Shown here: one piece after another, positions 1 through 7,620 of the stretch
How positions within the stretch are numbered: position 1 is the stretch's first letter
How the letters are laid out: every line of letters begins with the position of its first letter
DNA from: Paracoccaceae bacterium
GTDB taxonomy: Bacteria; Pseudomonadota; Alphaproteobacteria; Rhodobacterales; Rhodobacteraceae
Length of the DNA stretch: 7,952 nucleotides
Assembly: GCA_018222665.1 (NCBI GenBank)
Contig: JAAEZW010000071.1
Span: 1 to 7,952 of the forward strand
Reading direction: 5' to 3'
Position numbers and translations under genes: made by a program
Notes under the pieces: generated by a model
Told to the model about the DNA's origin: nothing
Seen by the model: the letters and a program-made list of their open reading frames with translations, nothing else
Database searches by the model: none

Positions 1-386
1 TAAATGCCGCGTTGGTGCTTCGCGCTCAAGGTTCGGAAGATGTCATATTGGAAAAACTCCATGCGATTGAACATGAGCTTGGTCGCGTCCGCGAGTCTCG
101 GTGGGGGCAGCGCACTGTTGATATCGATTTGATCGCATTTGGGCAAAATGTTCTTCCAAATTCCGAAACATTTAAGCAGTGGCAACTTTTACCCTTTTCA
201 CAGCAAGCCAAAGTAGCACCTGATCAACTGATTTTGCCCCATCCTCGAATGCAGGACCGTGCATTCGTTTTGGGACCAATGATGGATATTTGTCCCGATT
301 GGGTTCACCCAGTTATCCAAAAATCCGCTTCCCAAATGTATGATGTACTGGATAGACAGGATAAAGCAGAGGTAATGCCGCTATAA
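1..386 (+). CDS. folK: 2-amino-4-hydroxy-6-hydroxymethyldihydropteridine pyrophosphokinase (HPPK), 3' partial
   Basis: HPPK transfers pyrophosphate from ATP to 6-hydroxymethyl-7,8-dihydropterin, the step before dihydropteroate synthase in folate synthesis; it is cytosolic. The reading frame is open from position 3 and its first residues are N-A-A-L-V-L, which match the family's central strand, so the gene enters from upstream. The TTG at 12 is an internal codon, not the start. The diagnostic motif is present: [18 protein letters not shown], with the ATP-binding arginines and the two Mg-binding aspartates of the D-x-D (encoded near 78-135). A second family motif, [15 protein letters not shown], follows at about 234-278. 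The N-terminal pterin-binding part lies outside the window. The gene ends at a TAA at 384-386, 68 nt before rpoZ. Family assignment is firm; completeness of the gene cannot be judged. Confidence 0.93.
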   Translation, partial: NAALVLRAQGSEDVILEKLHAIEHELGRVRESRWGQRTVDIDLIAFGQNVLPNSETFKQWQLLPFSQQAKVAPDQLILPHPRMQDRAFVLGPMMDICPDWVHPVIQKSASQMYDVLDRQDKAEVMPL

Positions 387-387
387 T
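382..387 (+). promoter_or_regulatory. Possible -10 element upstream of rpoZ (weak)
   Basis: A perfect TATAAT hexamer covers the folK stop codon and lies about 68 nt before the rpoZ start, in the longest gap of the window. No matching -35 is found at 16-18 nt spacing (that region reads GGATAA or similar). The nearest -35-like hexamer, TAGACA at 353-358, is 23 nt away, which is too far. It could drive rpoZ-rsh, or be a chance AT-rich stretch in an otherwise mixed sequence. Confidence 0.25.
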
Positions 388-454
388 ATGGGCTTGTAAT
401 TCCCGCATCACAGCCGTAAAAGGCAACCTCTACTCGTTACATCAGGAGATTCCC

Positions 455-808
455 ATGGCACGCGTTACTGTTGAGGATTGCGTTGACAAAGTATCTAACC
501 GCTTCGAACTTGTGATGCTTGCATCGCATCGTGCGCGTGAAATTTCGGCGGGATCAGCTATCACAGTGGATCGTGACAACGACAAAAACCCTGTTGTCGC
601 ATTGCGTGAAATTGCAGATGAAATGCAATCCGCTGATGAACTTCGCGAACGTTTGATCGAAAGCCATCAGACACAAATCGAAGTTGACGAGCCAGAAGAT
701 GACAGTATGGCGCTGTTGATGGGAGGTGAAGCGGATAAGCCTGCAGAAGACGACATGTCAGAAGAAAAACTTTTACGTGCTCTCATGGCTGCTCAGGGAC
801 AAGGGTGA
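455..808 (+). CDS. rpoZ: DNA-directed RNA polymerase subunit omega
   Basis: Omega is the small RNA polymerase subunit that folds around the C-terminal tail of beta-prime and aids its assembly. The 117-residue protein starts [20 protein letters not shown], which aligns with the conserved omega N-terminus, followed by the helix LASHRAREI and the VALREIADE segment. Residues 2-5 (ARVT) are the stretch that in E. coli omega helps form ppGpp binding site 1. The C-terminal part from about residue 70 is strongly acidic and low in complexity, as usual in alphaproteobacterial omegas, which are longer than the 91-residue E. coli protein. The start is supported by AGGAGA at 444-449, five nt before the ATG. 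The stop overlaps the GTG start of rsh, so the subunit and the ppGpp enzyme are probably translationally coupled. E. coli also pairs rpoZ with spoT. Confidence 0.97.
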   Translation: MARVTVEDCVDKVSNRFELVMLASHRAREISAGSAITVDRDNDKNPVVALREIADEMQSADELRERLIESHQTQIEVDEPEDDSMALLMGGEADKPAEDDMSEEKLLRALMAAQGQG

Positions 809-2961
809 GTGTCGCACTAAGCGAACTTGATGCGATCAGCGCCCAAGAATTAGCGGCGCTGATTAAACAATACAATCCAAAATCCAACTCAGAGCTGATC
901 GCTCAGGCCTATAATTATGGGCGCGAGAAACATGAAGGTCAGTATCGCAAATCAGGCGAACCATATTTTACGCATCCCATCGCTGTTGCGCAAATTTTAG
1001 CAGAGCAGAGATTGGATGATGCCACCATCATTACCGCCCTATTACACGACACAATTGAAGACACAGAATCGAGCAAACAAGAGATTGCTCAGCTTTTTTC
1101 TTTTGAAGTCGCCGAGCTGGTCGATGGTGTTACCAAACTCACCAAAATGCAGTTGTCGTCGATTGAAACGAAAGAGGCAGAAAACCTGCGCAAATTGTTT
1201 TTGGCAATCGCTCAGGACATCCGCGTGATCTTGGTTAAACTTGCTGACCGTTTGCACAACATGCGTACAATACGCGCAATGAAGCCTGAAAAACAGGTTC
1301 AAAAGGCACGCGAAACCATGGAAATTTTTGCGCCTCTTGCAGGCCGCATGGGGATGCAGTCCATTCGCGAAGATCTTGAGGATTTGTCGTTCAGGGTTCT
1401 AAACCCAGAGGGACGCCAGTCCATTATCCGCCGTTTTGTGACCCTGCAAAAAGAAACTGGAGACGTTATTGACCGGATCAAATCGGATATGCTGTTAGAG
1501 TTGGAAAAGGCAGATGTACATGCTGAAATAACGGGCCGCGCCAAGAAACCGTATTCTATTTGGCGCAAGATGGAAGAGAAGAATATTCCTTTCTCGAGAC
1601 TGTCAGACATTTATGGATTTAGAGCGATCTGCGAAAATGAGGCGGATTGTTATCGAACACTTGGGGTCATTCACCAGCGTTGGCGCGCTGTACCCGGCCG
1701 TTTCAAAGACTATATCAGCCAACCAAAAAGCAATGGCTATCGTTCTATTCACACCACCGTATCTGGGCGCGACGGAAAGCGGGTAGAGGTGCAAATTCGA
1801 ACACGTCAAATGCATGATGTTGCCGAAAGTGGGGTTGCCGCGCATTGGTCATATCGCGACGGTGAACGCTCCGAAAATCCGTTTTCTGTCGATCCAGTCC
1901 AGTGGATTACGCGCCTGATCGATCAATTTGATAGTGAAGATGATCACTCTGCCTTTTTGGAGGCAGTCAAGCTTGAAATGTATTCAGATCAGGTGTTCTG
2001 TTTCACGCCAAAAGGTGATGTTTTGAAATTCCCAAAAGGGGCGTCACCAATAGATTTTGCCTATGCAATTCACACTCGTATCGGAAATCGTTGTGTTGGG
2101 GCCAAGGTCGATGGCTTGCGTGTTCCGCTGTGGACGCGCTTGCGCAATGGGCAATCTGTTGAGATCATTGTCGCTCAAGGTCAAAAACCGCAATCAACTT
2201 GGCTTGAAATGGCCGTGACGGGTAAGGCAAAAACGGCCATCCGGCGCGCACTTCGTGAAGCTGATCGGGAACGCTTGGTTAAAATGGGCGCAGAATTATT
2301 GCGTGCGGCGTTCGAACATGTTGGCAAAAAACCTTCTGAAAAGGCGTTGGAATCTGCGGCAACAAAAATGCGACTAAGTGACCGAGAAGAGATGTTGGCG
2401 CGTCTGGGTAGCACCGAATTGCGTCCGCGTGATGTAGTGAGTTTGATTTACCCAGAAATCGGTGTCGCGGATGTCCCCAAAGTCGACCAAAAACGTGCGG
2501 TCATTGGTTTGGGTGAAGGGCAGCATTTTGACCGACAGCAATGTTGTCAACCGTTGCCGGGCGAACGTATCGTTGGTCTTGCTGCCGTGGGGCGTGGGGT
2601 TGCAGTTCACGCAATCGATTGTGATGTTTTGGCGCGATACGAGGACAACACTGACCTTTGGATCGATTTGCATTGGCAGGATGGAAAACACCCCGCCGCT
2701 TATGATGTTACGCTTGAACTGACGATCAGCAACGATGCAGGCGTTCTTGGGCGTGTGTGTTCAATGATTGGGGACACTGGTGCCAATATCTCGGACCTTG
2801 TATTTGTCGATCGTAAACCCGATTTTTTCAAAATAGAAATTTCTATCGATTTGAGCGATATTGAGCATTTGCATTCAGTGTTGTCGCGGCTAGAAGCGGA
2901 AACAGAAGTGGCAATGACGAAACGCTTACGTCGTTCAGAACTGGCAAAGACGGTACACTAA
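805..2961 (+). CDS. rsh: Bifunctional (p)ppGpp synthetase/hydrolase, Rel/SpoT family
   Basis: This enzyme makes (p)ppGpp from ATP and GDP/GTP and hydrolyses it, setting the stringent response; it is cytosolic and associates with ribosomes. The 718 residues show the full long-RSH layout. The N-terminal HD hydrolase has H57, the HDTIED motif at 81-86, D148 and N152. The synthetase has KPYSIWRK at 248-255, D268, RFKD at 299-302, SNGYRSIHT at 309-317 and E328 in VEVQIRT. The TGS domain lies at about 393-457. A zinc-finger-like CC region has C580, C581, H602 and C606, and a C-terminal ACT domain spans about 634-706. Both catalytic centres have their key residues, and RFKD is the form seen in bifunctional Rel/SpoT rather than synthetase-only RelA. 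I therefore infer one dual-function enzyme. The GTG start at 805 overlaps the rpoZ stop (GTGA), with AGGGA at 795-799 as ribosome-binding site. It may be labelled relA, spoT or rsh. Confidence 0.96.
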   Translation: MSVALSELDAISAQELAALIKQYNPKSNSELIAQAYNYGREKHEGQYRKSGEPYFTHPIAVAQILAEQRLDDATIITALLHDTIEDTESSKQEIAQLFSFEVAELVDGVTKLTKMQLSSIETKEAENLRKLFLAIAQDIRVILVKLADRLHNMRTIRAMKPEKQVQKARETMEIFAPLAGRMGMQSIREDLEDLSFRVLNPEGRQSIIRRFVTLQKETGDVIDRIKSDMLLELEKADVHAEITGRAKKPYSIWRKMEEKNIPFSRLSDIYGFRAICENEADCYRTLGVIHQRWRAVPGRFKDYISQPKSNGYRSIHTTVSGRDGKRVEVQIRTRQMHDVAESGVAAHWSYRDGERSENPFSVDPVQWITRLIDQFDSEDDHSAFLEAVKLEMYSDQVFCFTPKGDVLKFPKGASPIDFAYAIHTRIGNRCVGAKVDGLRVPLWTRLRNGQSVEIIVAQGQKPQSTWLEMAVTGKAKTAIRRALREADRERLVKMGAELLRAAFEHVGKKPSEKALESAATKMRLSDREEMLARLGSTELRPRDVVSLIYPEIGVADVPKVDQKRAVIGLGEGQHFDRQQCCQPLPGERIVGLAAVGRGVAVHAIDCDVLARYEDNTDLWIDLHWQDGKHPAAYDVTLELTISNDAGVLGRVCSMIGDTGANISDLVFVDRKPDFFKIEISIDLSDIEHLHSVLSRLEAETEVAMTKRLRRSELAKTVH

Positions 2962-2971
2962 AGGAAGCACA

Positions 2972-3607
2972 GTGGTTTTCAAAAGACGTGAAAGACCTGC
3001 TGTTTTAGATAGGATATACCGCGCGATTTGGCCAAAGGGTGGCTGGACGCGGGCCTTTCACTATGTGCGCCATAGGCTTCGCAGATTGCCAGATACACCA
3101 GAACGCATTGCCCGTGGTATTTGGGCGGGTGTCTTTGTGACATTCACGCCCTTTTATGGCATGCATTTTATTTGTGCGGCCCTCATCGCCCGCGTGATGA
3201 GTGGTAATCTTCTTGCGGCGCTGTTGGGGACGTTTTTTGGCAACCCGCTCACTTATATTCCTATTGGTGTTGTTTCTTTGAAAACGGGTCACCTATTGCT
3301 GGGAACAGAATTTGTGCATGAACCCGGCGTTCGCGGTCCTGGATTTATTGAGAAATTTGTATGGGCAGCCGACGATTTGCAGGAAAACATCATGGCCCTT
3401 TTCATGGGGCGTGAAATGGACTGGAGCAGTCTTGCAATCTTCTTTGATGAGGTCTTTTTCCCCTATATGGTCGGTGGAATAATTCCAGGTGTATTTGTTG
3501 CAACGATTGCCTATTTCCTAACCGTCCCTATTATTCATGCCTATCAAAAGCGTCGTAAGGGTTTGTTCAAAGCGCGTGCCGCACTACGTCGTACGGACAA
3601 GAACTGA
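2972..3607 (+). CDS. DUF2062 domain integral membrane protein, function unknown
   Basis: A 211-residue membrane protein of the DUF2062 family; no biochemical role is established that I know of. The basic N-terminal region (many Arg/Lys in residues 1-48) precedes the conserved hydrophobic core from residue 49. The core includes GIWAGVFVTFTPFYGMH and the family-typical LLGTFFGNPLTYIP (84-97), with Gly, Asn and Pro within apolar sequence. Two or three helices are likely at about 50-75 and 79-110. After a more polar stretch, another apolar segment at about 165-188 ends in a basic tail. By the positive-inside rule both ends should face the cytoplasm. The start is GTG with AAGGAAG at 2961-2967 just upstream; the gap to rsh is only 10 nt, so co-transcription is likely. 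Position after rsh and before pdxJ is one I remember from related Rhodobacterales. I assign no function. Confidence 0.88.
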   Translation: MVFKRRERPAVLDRIYRAIWPKGGWTRAFHYVRHRLRRLPDTPERIARGIWAGVFVTFTPFYGMHFICAALIARVMSGNLLAALLGTFFGNPLTYIPIGVVSLKTGHLLLGTEFVHEPGVRGPGFIEKFVWAADDLQENIMALFMGREMDWSSLAIFFDEVFFPYMVGGIIPGVFVATIAYFLTVPIIHAYQKRRKGLFKARAALRRTDKN

Positions 3608-3636
3608 TTTAAACGCATTCAAAACATGAGGGTGGG

Positions 3637-4377
3637 ATGTCAAAGTTAAGACTTGGTGTGAATATTGATCATGTTGCAACCGTTCGCAATGCGCGTGGTT
3701 CGGCATACCCCGACCCCGTCCGTGCGGCCATCTTGGCGCAAAGCGCAGGTGCAGACGGCATCACGGCCCATCTGCGCGAGGATCGTCGCCACATCGTGGA
3801 CGATGATATTGAACGCATGATGGATGCGATCAATCTTCCACTAAATTTCGAAATGGCCGCAACGGATGAAATGCAGGCAATTGCATTGCGTCACAAACCA
3901 CATGCTGTCTGCATCGTCCCAGAACGCCGCGAAGAACGTACCACAGAAGGTGGGCTTGAGGTCGCTCGCGAAGAAAACCGATTGGCCCATTTTATTGCAC
4001 CCTTGCGCGATGCTGGGTGTCGGGTTTCAATATTTATTGCGGCTGATAAACGTCAGATTGATGCCGCCCATCGCATCGGCGCACAGGTTATCGAATTACA
4101 CACTGGGGCCTATTGCGATTATCATTATGAAGGAAAATTCGAAGAACGCGATCAAGAATTGGTGCGTTTGACGGAGATGGCCGTTTATGCGAATTCATTG
4201 GGGTTAGAGGTGCATGCAGGCCACGGCCTCACCTATGACACCGTGGCACCGATTGCGAAACTGCCACAGCTCATGGAACTGAACATTGGTCATTTTTTGA
4301 TTGGCGAGGCTGTTTTCGTCGGCCTAGAAGGTGCGATTGCGCAAATGCGCAGTCTTATGGATGAGGCGCGTGGATGA
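3637..4377 (+). CDS. pdxJ: Pyridoxine 5'-phosphate synthase
   Basis: PdxJ condenses 1-deoxy-D-xylulose 5-phosphate with 3-amino-2-oxopropyl phosphate (from the PdxA step) to form pyridoxine 5'-phosphate, the ring-closing step of the DXP-dependent vitamin B6 pathway; it is a cytosolic TIM barrel. The 246-residue protein is full length. It begins with the signature [18 protein letters not shown] (residues 4-21, containing N9, D11, H12 and R20). The catalytic residues fall at the E. coli positions: H45 in [12 protein letters not shown]72 in NFEMA and H193 in [10 protein letters not shown]. Phosphate-binding glycines occur in the C-terminal [10 protein letters not shown] stretch. A short-spaced GAGGG at 3628-3632 precedes the ATG. 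The gene's stop overlaps the acpS start (ATGA), the same pdxJ-acpS pairing found in E. coli. Confidence 0.97.
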   Translation: MSKLRLGVNIDHVATVRNARGSAYPDPVRAAILAQSAGADGITAHLREDRRHIVDDDIERMMDAINLPLNFEMAATDEMQAIALRHKPHAVCIVPERREERTTEGGLEVAREENRLAHFIAPLRDAGCRVSIFIAADKRQIDAAHRIGAQVIELHTGAYCDYHYEGKFEERDQELVRLTEMAVYANSLGLEVHAGHGLTYDTVAPIAKLPQLMELNIGHFLIGEAVFVGLEGAIAQMRSLMDEARG

Positions 4378-4775
4378 TCATCGGCATCGGAACCGATCTT
4401 GCCAGTATTGATCGCATCCAAGCCGTTTTGGAGCGTCATGGAGATCGGTTTCGAAACCGTGTGTTCACAGATATCGAACAATCCAAGGCCAAGCGTCGAA
4501 TGGATGAGGCAGGCACGCTTGCTAAACGCTGGGCTGCAAAAGAGGCTTGTTCAAAGGCGCTGGGGACAGGTCTGCGCATGGGGATCGCGTGGAAAGACAT
4601 GGCCGTGCATAACCTAAAGACGGGCGAGCCAAGGATGACCCTGACAGGATGGGCAAAAAAACGTTTGGATGAATTGGTTCCCGATACGCATGAGGCGATC
4701 GTGCATGTAACCTTGACCGATGATCACCCTTGGGCACAGGCCTTTGTCGTGATCGAAGCGCGGTTGAAAACTTGA
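4374..4775 (+). CDS. acpS: Holo-[acyl-carrier-protein] synthase
   Basis: AcpS moves 4'-phosphopantetheine from coenzyme A to the conserved serine of apo acyl carrier protein, making ACP active for fatty acid synthesis. The 133 residues match the normal size of the type-I (AcpS-like, trimeric) transferases. The N-terminal motif [14 protein letters not shown] (2-14) contains the metal-binding D8. The second motif, [16 protein letters not shown] (51-66), contains E57, the other metal ligand, and the CoA-binding lysines. The C-terminal [18 protein letters not shown] strand pair is also typical. The ATG overlaps the pdxJ stop, and GAGG at 4363-4366 inside pdxJ gives a well-spaced ribosome-binding site, so coupling to pdxJ is likely. 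The next gene, lepB, is 50 nt downstream with its own strong ribosome-binding site. Confidence 0.96.
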   Translation: MIIGIGTDLASIDRIQAVLERHGDRFRNRVFTDIEQSKAKRRMDEAGTLAKRWAAKEACSKALGTGLRMGIAWKDMAVHNLKTGEPRMTLTGWAKKRLDELVPDTHEAIVHVTLTDDHPWAQAFVVIEARLKT

Positions 4776-4814
4776 CTCCCATGCCATCAAGGCGCATGTA
4801 GCGGATAGCAAGAC

Positions 4815-4820
4815 AGGAGA
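4815..4820 (+). promoter_or_regulatory. Ribosome-binding site of lepB
   Basis: AGGAGA lies five nt before the lepB ATG and is one of the strongest Shine-Dalgarno matches in the window. It suggests that lepB is translated by independent initiation, unlike its overlapped neighbours. The rest of the 50-nt acpS-lepB spacer shows a TTGACT hexamer at 4772-4777 but no acceptable -10, and no terminator hairpin. Confidence 0.7.
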
Positions 4821-4825
4821 GCGGG

Positions 4826-5665
4826 ATGGCAGCGAAAGAAGAGAAATCTCAGAACGGCATTTTGGAAACGATTAAGACAATCGTTTATGCTCTTTTGCTG
4901 GCTGGACTATTTCGTTCGTTGTTGTTTCAGCCGTTCTGGATTCCATCGGGATCAATGAAATCAACGCTGCTTATTGGCGATTTCCTTTTTGTAAATAAAA
5001 TGGCCTATGGTTATTCCTATGCCTCGTGTCCCAGCGTGATTATCCCTGCCGTTGGCATCAATGTTGACGCAGAAGTTCTGTGTGGTTTCATGAAAGGGAA
5101 CAATAAACGCTTTCTTGGTGGTGAACCACAGCGTGGCGATGTGGTTGTGTTCCGTCATCCTGTTACAGGGCGCGATTATATCAAGCGATTGATTGGCGTT
5201 CCCGGGGATCGCGTTCAGATGAAGGGCGGTAAAATCATTATGAACGGAACTGAAGTGCCACAACAAACCATTGAACCATTTGTCGAGGTGATGGGTCCAC
5301 AGGGGTCGTTTAAAAACCGTCCACGTTGTTCAAATGGTGCGGTCGGTGACGGTGGAGATTGCGTAAAAACACGCACGCTTGAAACGCTGCCAAATGGTGT
5401 CACCCACGAAGTTTTGGATATAGGCCGTGCTTATACAGACGATACACCGGTGTTCACTGTGCCTGAAGGTCACTTCTTTTTCATGGGGGACAACCGTGAC
5501 AACTCTCTCGATAGCCGTGTTAAGCAGGTTCAGGGTGGTGTTGGCTTTGTTTCATACGAAGATCTAATTGGGCGCGCAGATCGTATCATGTTTTCGTCTG
5601 CTGGACGTTCCATGTTGTTCTTTTGGACATGGCGTGGCGATCGTTTCTTTAAGGCGATCAATTGA
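4826..5665 (+). CDS. lepB: Signal peptidase I (leader peptidase)
   Basis: LepB removes signal peptides from exported preproteins at the outer face of the inner membrane (peptidase family S26). The 279-residue protein has a short charged N-terminus, one membrane helix at about 15-35, then a periplasmic catalytic domain. Box [16 protein letters not shown], holds the nucleophile S43. The general-base lysine is K120 in [14 protein letters not shown]. The third conserved box, [13 protein letters not shown], spans 219-231. Between the Ser and Lys boxes is a segment with C68 and C86, and a second pair, C168 and C179, follows the Lys box. I recall a similar insertion in other Rhodobacterales LepB proteins; disulfides are possible but not shown. 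The ATG has AGGAGA five nt upstream. The stop codon overlaps the TTG start of rnc, so peptidase and RNase III are linked, as in the E. coli lepB-rnc-era operon. Confidence 0.96.
   Translation: MAAKEEKSQNGILETIKTIVYALLLAGLFRSLLFQPFWIPSGSMKSTLLIGDFLFVNKMAYGYSYASCPSVIIPAVGINVDAEVLCGFMKGNNKRFLGGEPQRGDVVVFRHPVTGRDYIKRLIGVPGDRVQMKGGKIIMNGTEVPQQTIEPFVEVMGPQGSFKNRPRCSNGAVGDGGDCVKTRTLETLPNGVTHEVLDIGRAYTDDTPVFTVPEGHFFFMGDNRDNSLDSRVKQVQGGVGFVSYEDLIGRADRIMFSSAGRSMLFFWTWRGDRFFKAIN
5639..5664 (+). promoter_or_regulatory. rnc translation-start region with a possible small hairpin around the ribosome-binding site
   Basis: The only ribosome-binding site candidate for rnc is AAGG at 5651-5654, seven nt before the TTG at 5662. 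It sits in the 11-nt loop of a possible 5-bp stem, GATCG (5639-5643) pairing with CGATC (5655-5659). A second small inverted repeat, CCATGT (5610-5615) with ACATGG (5627-5632), lies just upstream. All of this is inside the 3' end of lepB. The stems are short and may be chance; a regulatory role is inference only. Confidence 0.3.
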
Positions 5666-6345
5666 ACCGATCACAAGACATAGAACAGTTTGAAAAGCGT
5701 TTGGGCTATCGGTTCCAAACGCTTTCGCATTTGCAAGAGGCGCTAACCCATCCCTCCCGCGGCAGTGCCACACGACAGGACAATCAGCGATTGGAATTTT
5801 TAGGAGATCGTGTTCTAGGATTGGTTATGGCCCAAGCATTGTTAGAGCGTGACCCCACCGCGAGCGAAGGCTTATTAGCGCCAAGATATAATGCGCTTGT
5901 CCGAAAAGAGGCCTGTGCATCAGTCGCACGGGATATTGATGTTGGTGAGGTGTTAAAGCTTGGACGCTCTGAAATGATGTCAGGGGGGCGTCGCAAAGAT
6001 GCCTTGCTTGCAGATGCGCTGGAAGCCGTGATCGCCGCGATTTATTTAGATGGTGGTTTCGCAGCTGCTCAGCAGGTCATATTGGCGCTATGGGGGGATC
6101 GTGTATCAACGGTTAAGGCAGACGCACGGGACGCAAAAACCACATTGCAAGAATGGGCACAGAGTCGCGGTTTCACCCCACCGAAATACTCGGTTTTACA
6201 TCGCACAGGCCCAGATCATGCACCCGTCTTCACAATCGAAGTCAAACTAGATGACGGTCAAAGTGACAGTGCCGTTGCAGGCAGCAAGCGCAATGCAGAA
6301 CAAGCAGCGGCAAAAGCCCTACTAGAGAAGTTGGAAGCATCATGA
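5662..6345 (+). CDS. rnc: Ribonuclease III
   Basis: RNase III cuts double-stranded RNA, chiefly the long stems of the pre-rRNA, and also some mRNAs; it acts as a Mg-dependent homodimer. The 227 residues match the E. coli length of 226. The signature [12 protein letters not shown] spans 41-52, with E45 and D49. The second catalytic pair, D118 and E121, lies in [18 protein letters not shown]. The dsRNA-binding domain occupies about 155-225 and ends with the [16 protein letters not shown] helix. E. coli E38 corresponds to Q42 here, a substitution I believe is common in alphaproteobacteria. The TTG start is chosen because it gives the family's normal N-terminus (about ten residues before KRLGYRF), overlaps the lepB stop (TTGA) and has AAGG seven nt upstream. 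No nearby in-frame ATG or GTG offers a full-length protein. The stop overlaps the era ATG. Confidence 0.95.
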   Translation: MNRSQDIEQFEKRLGYRFQTLSHLQEALTHPSRGSATRQDNQRLEFLGDRVLGLVMAQALLERDPTASEGLLAPRYNALVRKEACASVARDIDVGEVLKLGRSEMMSGGRRKDALLADALEAVIAAIYLDGGFAAAQQVILALWGDRVSTVKADARDAKTTLQEWAQSRGFTPPKYSVLHRTGPDHAPVFTIEVKLDDGQSDSAVAGSKRNAEQAAAKALLEKLEAS

Positions 6346-7247
6346 CAAAAGCAGGTTTCGTCGCACTTATTGGTGAACCGAATGCGGGCAAATCAACACT
6401 TTTAAACCAAATGGTCGGGGCTAAGGTTTCAATCGTAACGCACAAAGTTCAAACGACGCGTGCGCGCATCAGAGGTGTTGCAATAGAAGGCGATGCGCAG
6501 ATCGTTTTCGTTGATACACCCGGCCTGTTTAAACCACGCCGCCGATTGGATCGGGCAATGGTCGCCGCCGCGTGGGGCGGGGCCGCAGATGCGGATGTTA
6601 TCGTTTTATTGATTGAGGCGCACAGAGGTGTGACCGAGGGCGTTGAACGTATTTTGGCCGAATTGGGTGATATTGCAGAAGGACGTACCGTTGCCTTGGC
6701 CATTAACAAGATTGATCGCGTCAAAGCTGAAGAATTGCTATCGCTGTCACAAAAAATGAATGACGTATTCACCTTTGAACAAACCTTTATGATCTCTGCC
6801 GAACGTGGATATGGCGTCAATGATTTGCGCGGGTGGCTTGGGGATAAGTTGCCAGAGGGTCCTTGGCTCTACCCCGAGGATCAAATAGCCGATCTTCCAA
6901 TGCGCATGATCGCTGCTGAAATGACACGTGAAAAATTGACCCTAAGGTTGCATCAGGAATTGCCCTACCAATTGACGGTGGAAACCGAAAACTGGGAAGA
7001 GCGCAAAGATGGCAGTGCGCGCATTGAGCAGGTGATTTATGTCACACGCGACGGCCACAAAGGGATCGTTCTGGGCAATAAGGGTGAAACGATCAAGGCC
7101 ATTTCAAAAGCCGCGCGGGAAGAGTTGGAAAACTTTATGGGGCGTCGGGTGCATCTTTTCTGTCAGGTGAAAGTCCGTGAAAAATGGCTTGATGAAGCAG
7201 AGCGGTACACCGAAATGGGACTGGATTTCAAAGACGGGAATGCATGA
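6342..7247 (+). CDS. era: GTPase Era, ribosome assembly factor
   Basis: Era is a GTPase that binds near the 3' end of 16S rRNA and helps mature the 30S subunit. The 301-residue protein has all family elements: G1 GEPNAGKS (11-18), G2 around QTTRARIRG (37-45), G3 DTPG (58-61), G4 NKID (122-125) and G5 ISA (151-153). The C-terminal KH domain contains the GNKG loop (245-248) within [18 protein letters not shown], and the protein ends in the family-typical VREKWLDE and YTEMGLDF. The ATG overlaps the rnc stop (ATGA), with GGAAG at 6333-6337 four nt upstream. Pairing with rnc makes sense because both act on rRNA maturation. The stop in turn overlaps the start of the DUF1491 gene. Confidence 0.97.
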   Translation: MTKAGFVALIGEPNAGKSTLLNQMVGAKVSIVTHKVQTTRARIRGVAIEGDAQIVFVDTPGLFKPRRRLDRAMVAAAWGGAADADVIVLLIEAHRGVTEGVERILAELGDIAEGRTVALAINKIDRVKAEELLSLSQKMNDVFTFEQTFMISAERGYGVNDLRGWLGDKLPEGPWLYPEDQIADLPMRMIAAEMTREKLTLRLHQELPYQLTVETENWEERKDGSARIEQVIYVTRDGHKGIVLGNKGETIKAISKAAREELENFMGRRVHLFCQVKVREKWLDEAERYTEMGLDFKDGNA

Positions 7248-7564
7248 GCAGGTTAGCAAGCGAATTTTGGGTTAAAGCCTATCTGAAAACCTTATCGCTT
7301 CGGGGTATTTCAGCGTTTGTGACCTCGCGGGGGGATGATCAAGCGGGGGCAATTTTGATTAAGTTGGCCCCATTGGATGGCAGCTCTACACTTTATCAAA
7401 AAGGGTTCGATTTTGATACTGGCGCGCCAACTTGGACCGTACTCGCACAGGGTGATGAATCTGAAGTGGATGCGATGATTGCGCGGCAGCGGTCTTTTGA
7501 TCCCGATCTTTGGATCCTAGAAGTCGAAAATCCGTTAAACGACGCGCATTTGATCGATCCTTAG
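7244..7564 (+). CDS. DUF1491 family small protein, function unknown
   Basis: A 106-residue protein that I recognise as DUF1491, a family I know only from alphaproteobacteria and without an assigned role. The N-terminus RLASEFWVKAYLKTLSLRGI is the most family-like part, with the following AFVTSRGDDQAGAILIKL strand pair and a closing FDPDLWILEVEN motif. There is no signal peptide, membrane segment, cysteine pair or recognisable catalytic motif, so it is probably a small soluble cytoplasmic protein of mixed alpha/beta fold. The ATG overlaps the era stop (ATGA) with GGGA at 7236-7239 upstream, so it is very likely co-translated with Era. The position between era and recO is specific: in E. coli recO follows era directly. 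A link to ribosome assembly is only guilt by association. Confidence 0.85.
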   Translation: MSRLASEFWVKAYLKTLSLRGISAFVTSRGDDQAGAILIKLAPLDGSSTLYQKGFDFDTGAPTWTVLAQGDESEVDAMIARQRSFDPDLWILEVENPLNDAHLIDP

Positions 7565-7620
7565 CCAGCGTTTGCGATTGGTATAGTGACAGCTTGAACA
7601 TTGCTGCCTATATCTGTCCT

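Noticed and set aside
12..386. A TTG at 12 as the start of a short complete folK-like gene
   Set aside because: The frame is open to the window's left edge, the residues before the TTG (N-A-A) match the HPPK family, and the N-terminal domain is missing, so the gene is cut by the window edge.
391..415. Inverted repeat GGCT...AGCC in the folK-rpoZ gap as a terminator or regulatory hairpin
   Set aside because: Only four base pairs around a 17-nt loop, and no run of T follows.
2374..2691. 105-codon minus-strand open frame within rsh
   Set aside because: It lies opposite the conserved CC domain region of Rsh and looks like a composition shadow with no family resemblance.
4783..4793. GCC-ATCAA-GGC hairpin between acpS and lepB as a terminator
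   Set aside because: The stem is three base pairs and no T-tract follows.
4522..4797. Minus-strand open frame covering acpS and the acpS-lepB gap
   Set aside because: Its translation is Arg/Pro/Ser-rich without a domain and lies opposite a confident gene; the longer overlapping minus-strand frame nearby is no better.
4772..4807. Internal promoter before lepB: TTGACT at 4772-4777
   Set aside because: The -35-like hexamer is good, but at 16-19 nt spacing no hexamer resembles TATAAT (CATGTA at 17 nt matches two of six positions), and it lies at the acpS stop codon.
6449..6820. A 123-codon open frame on the minus strand inside era
   Set aside because: It is the antisense shadow of the conserved Era GTPase domain; its translation is Ser/Ala/Thr-rich with no recognisable domain.
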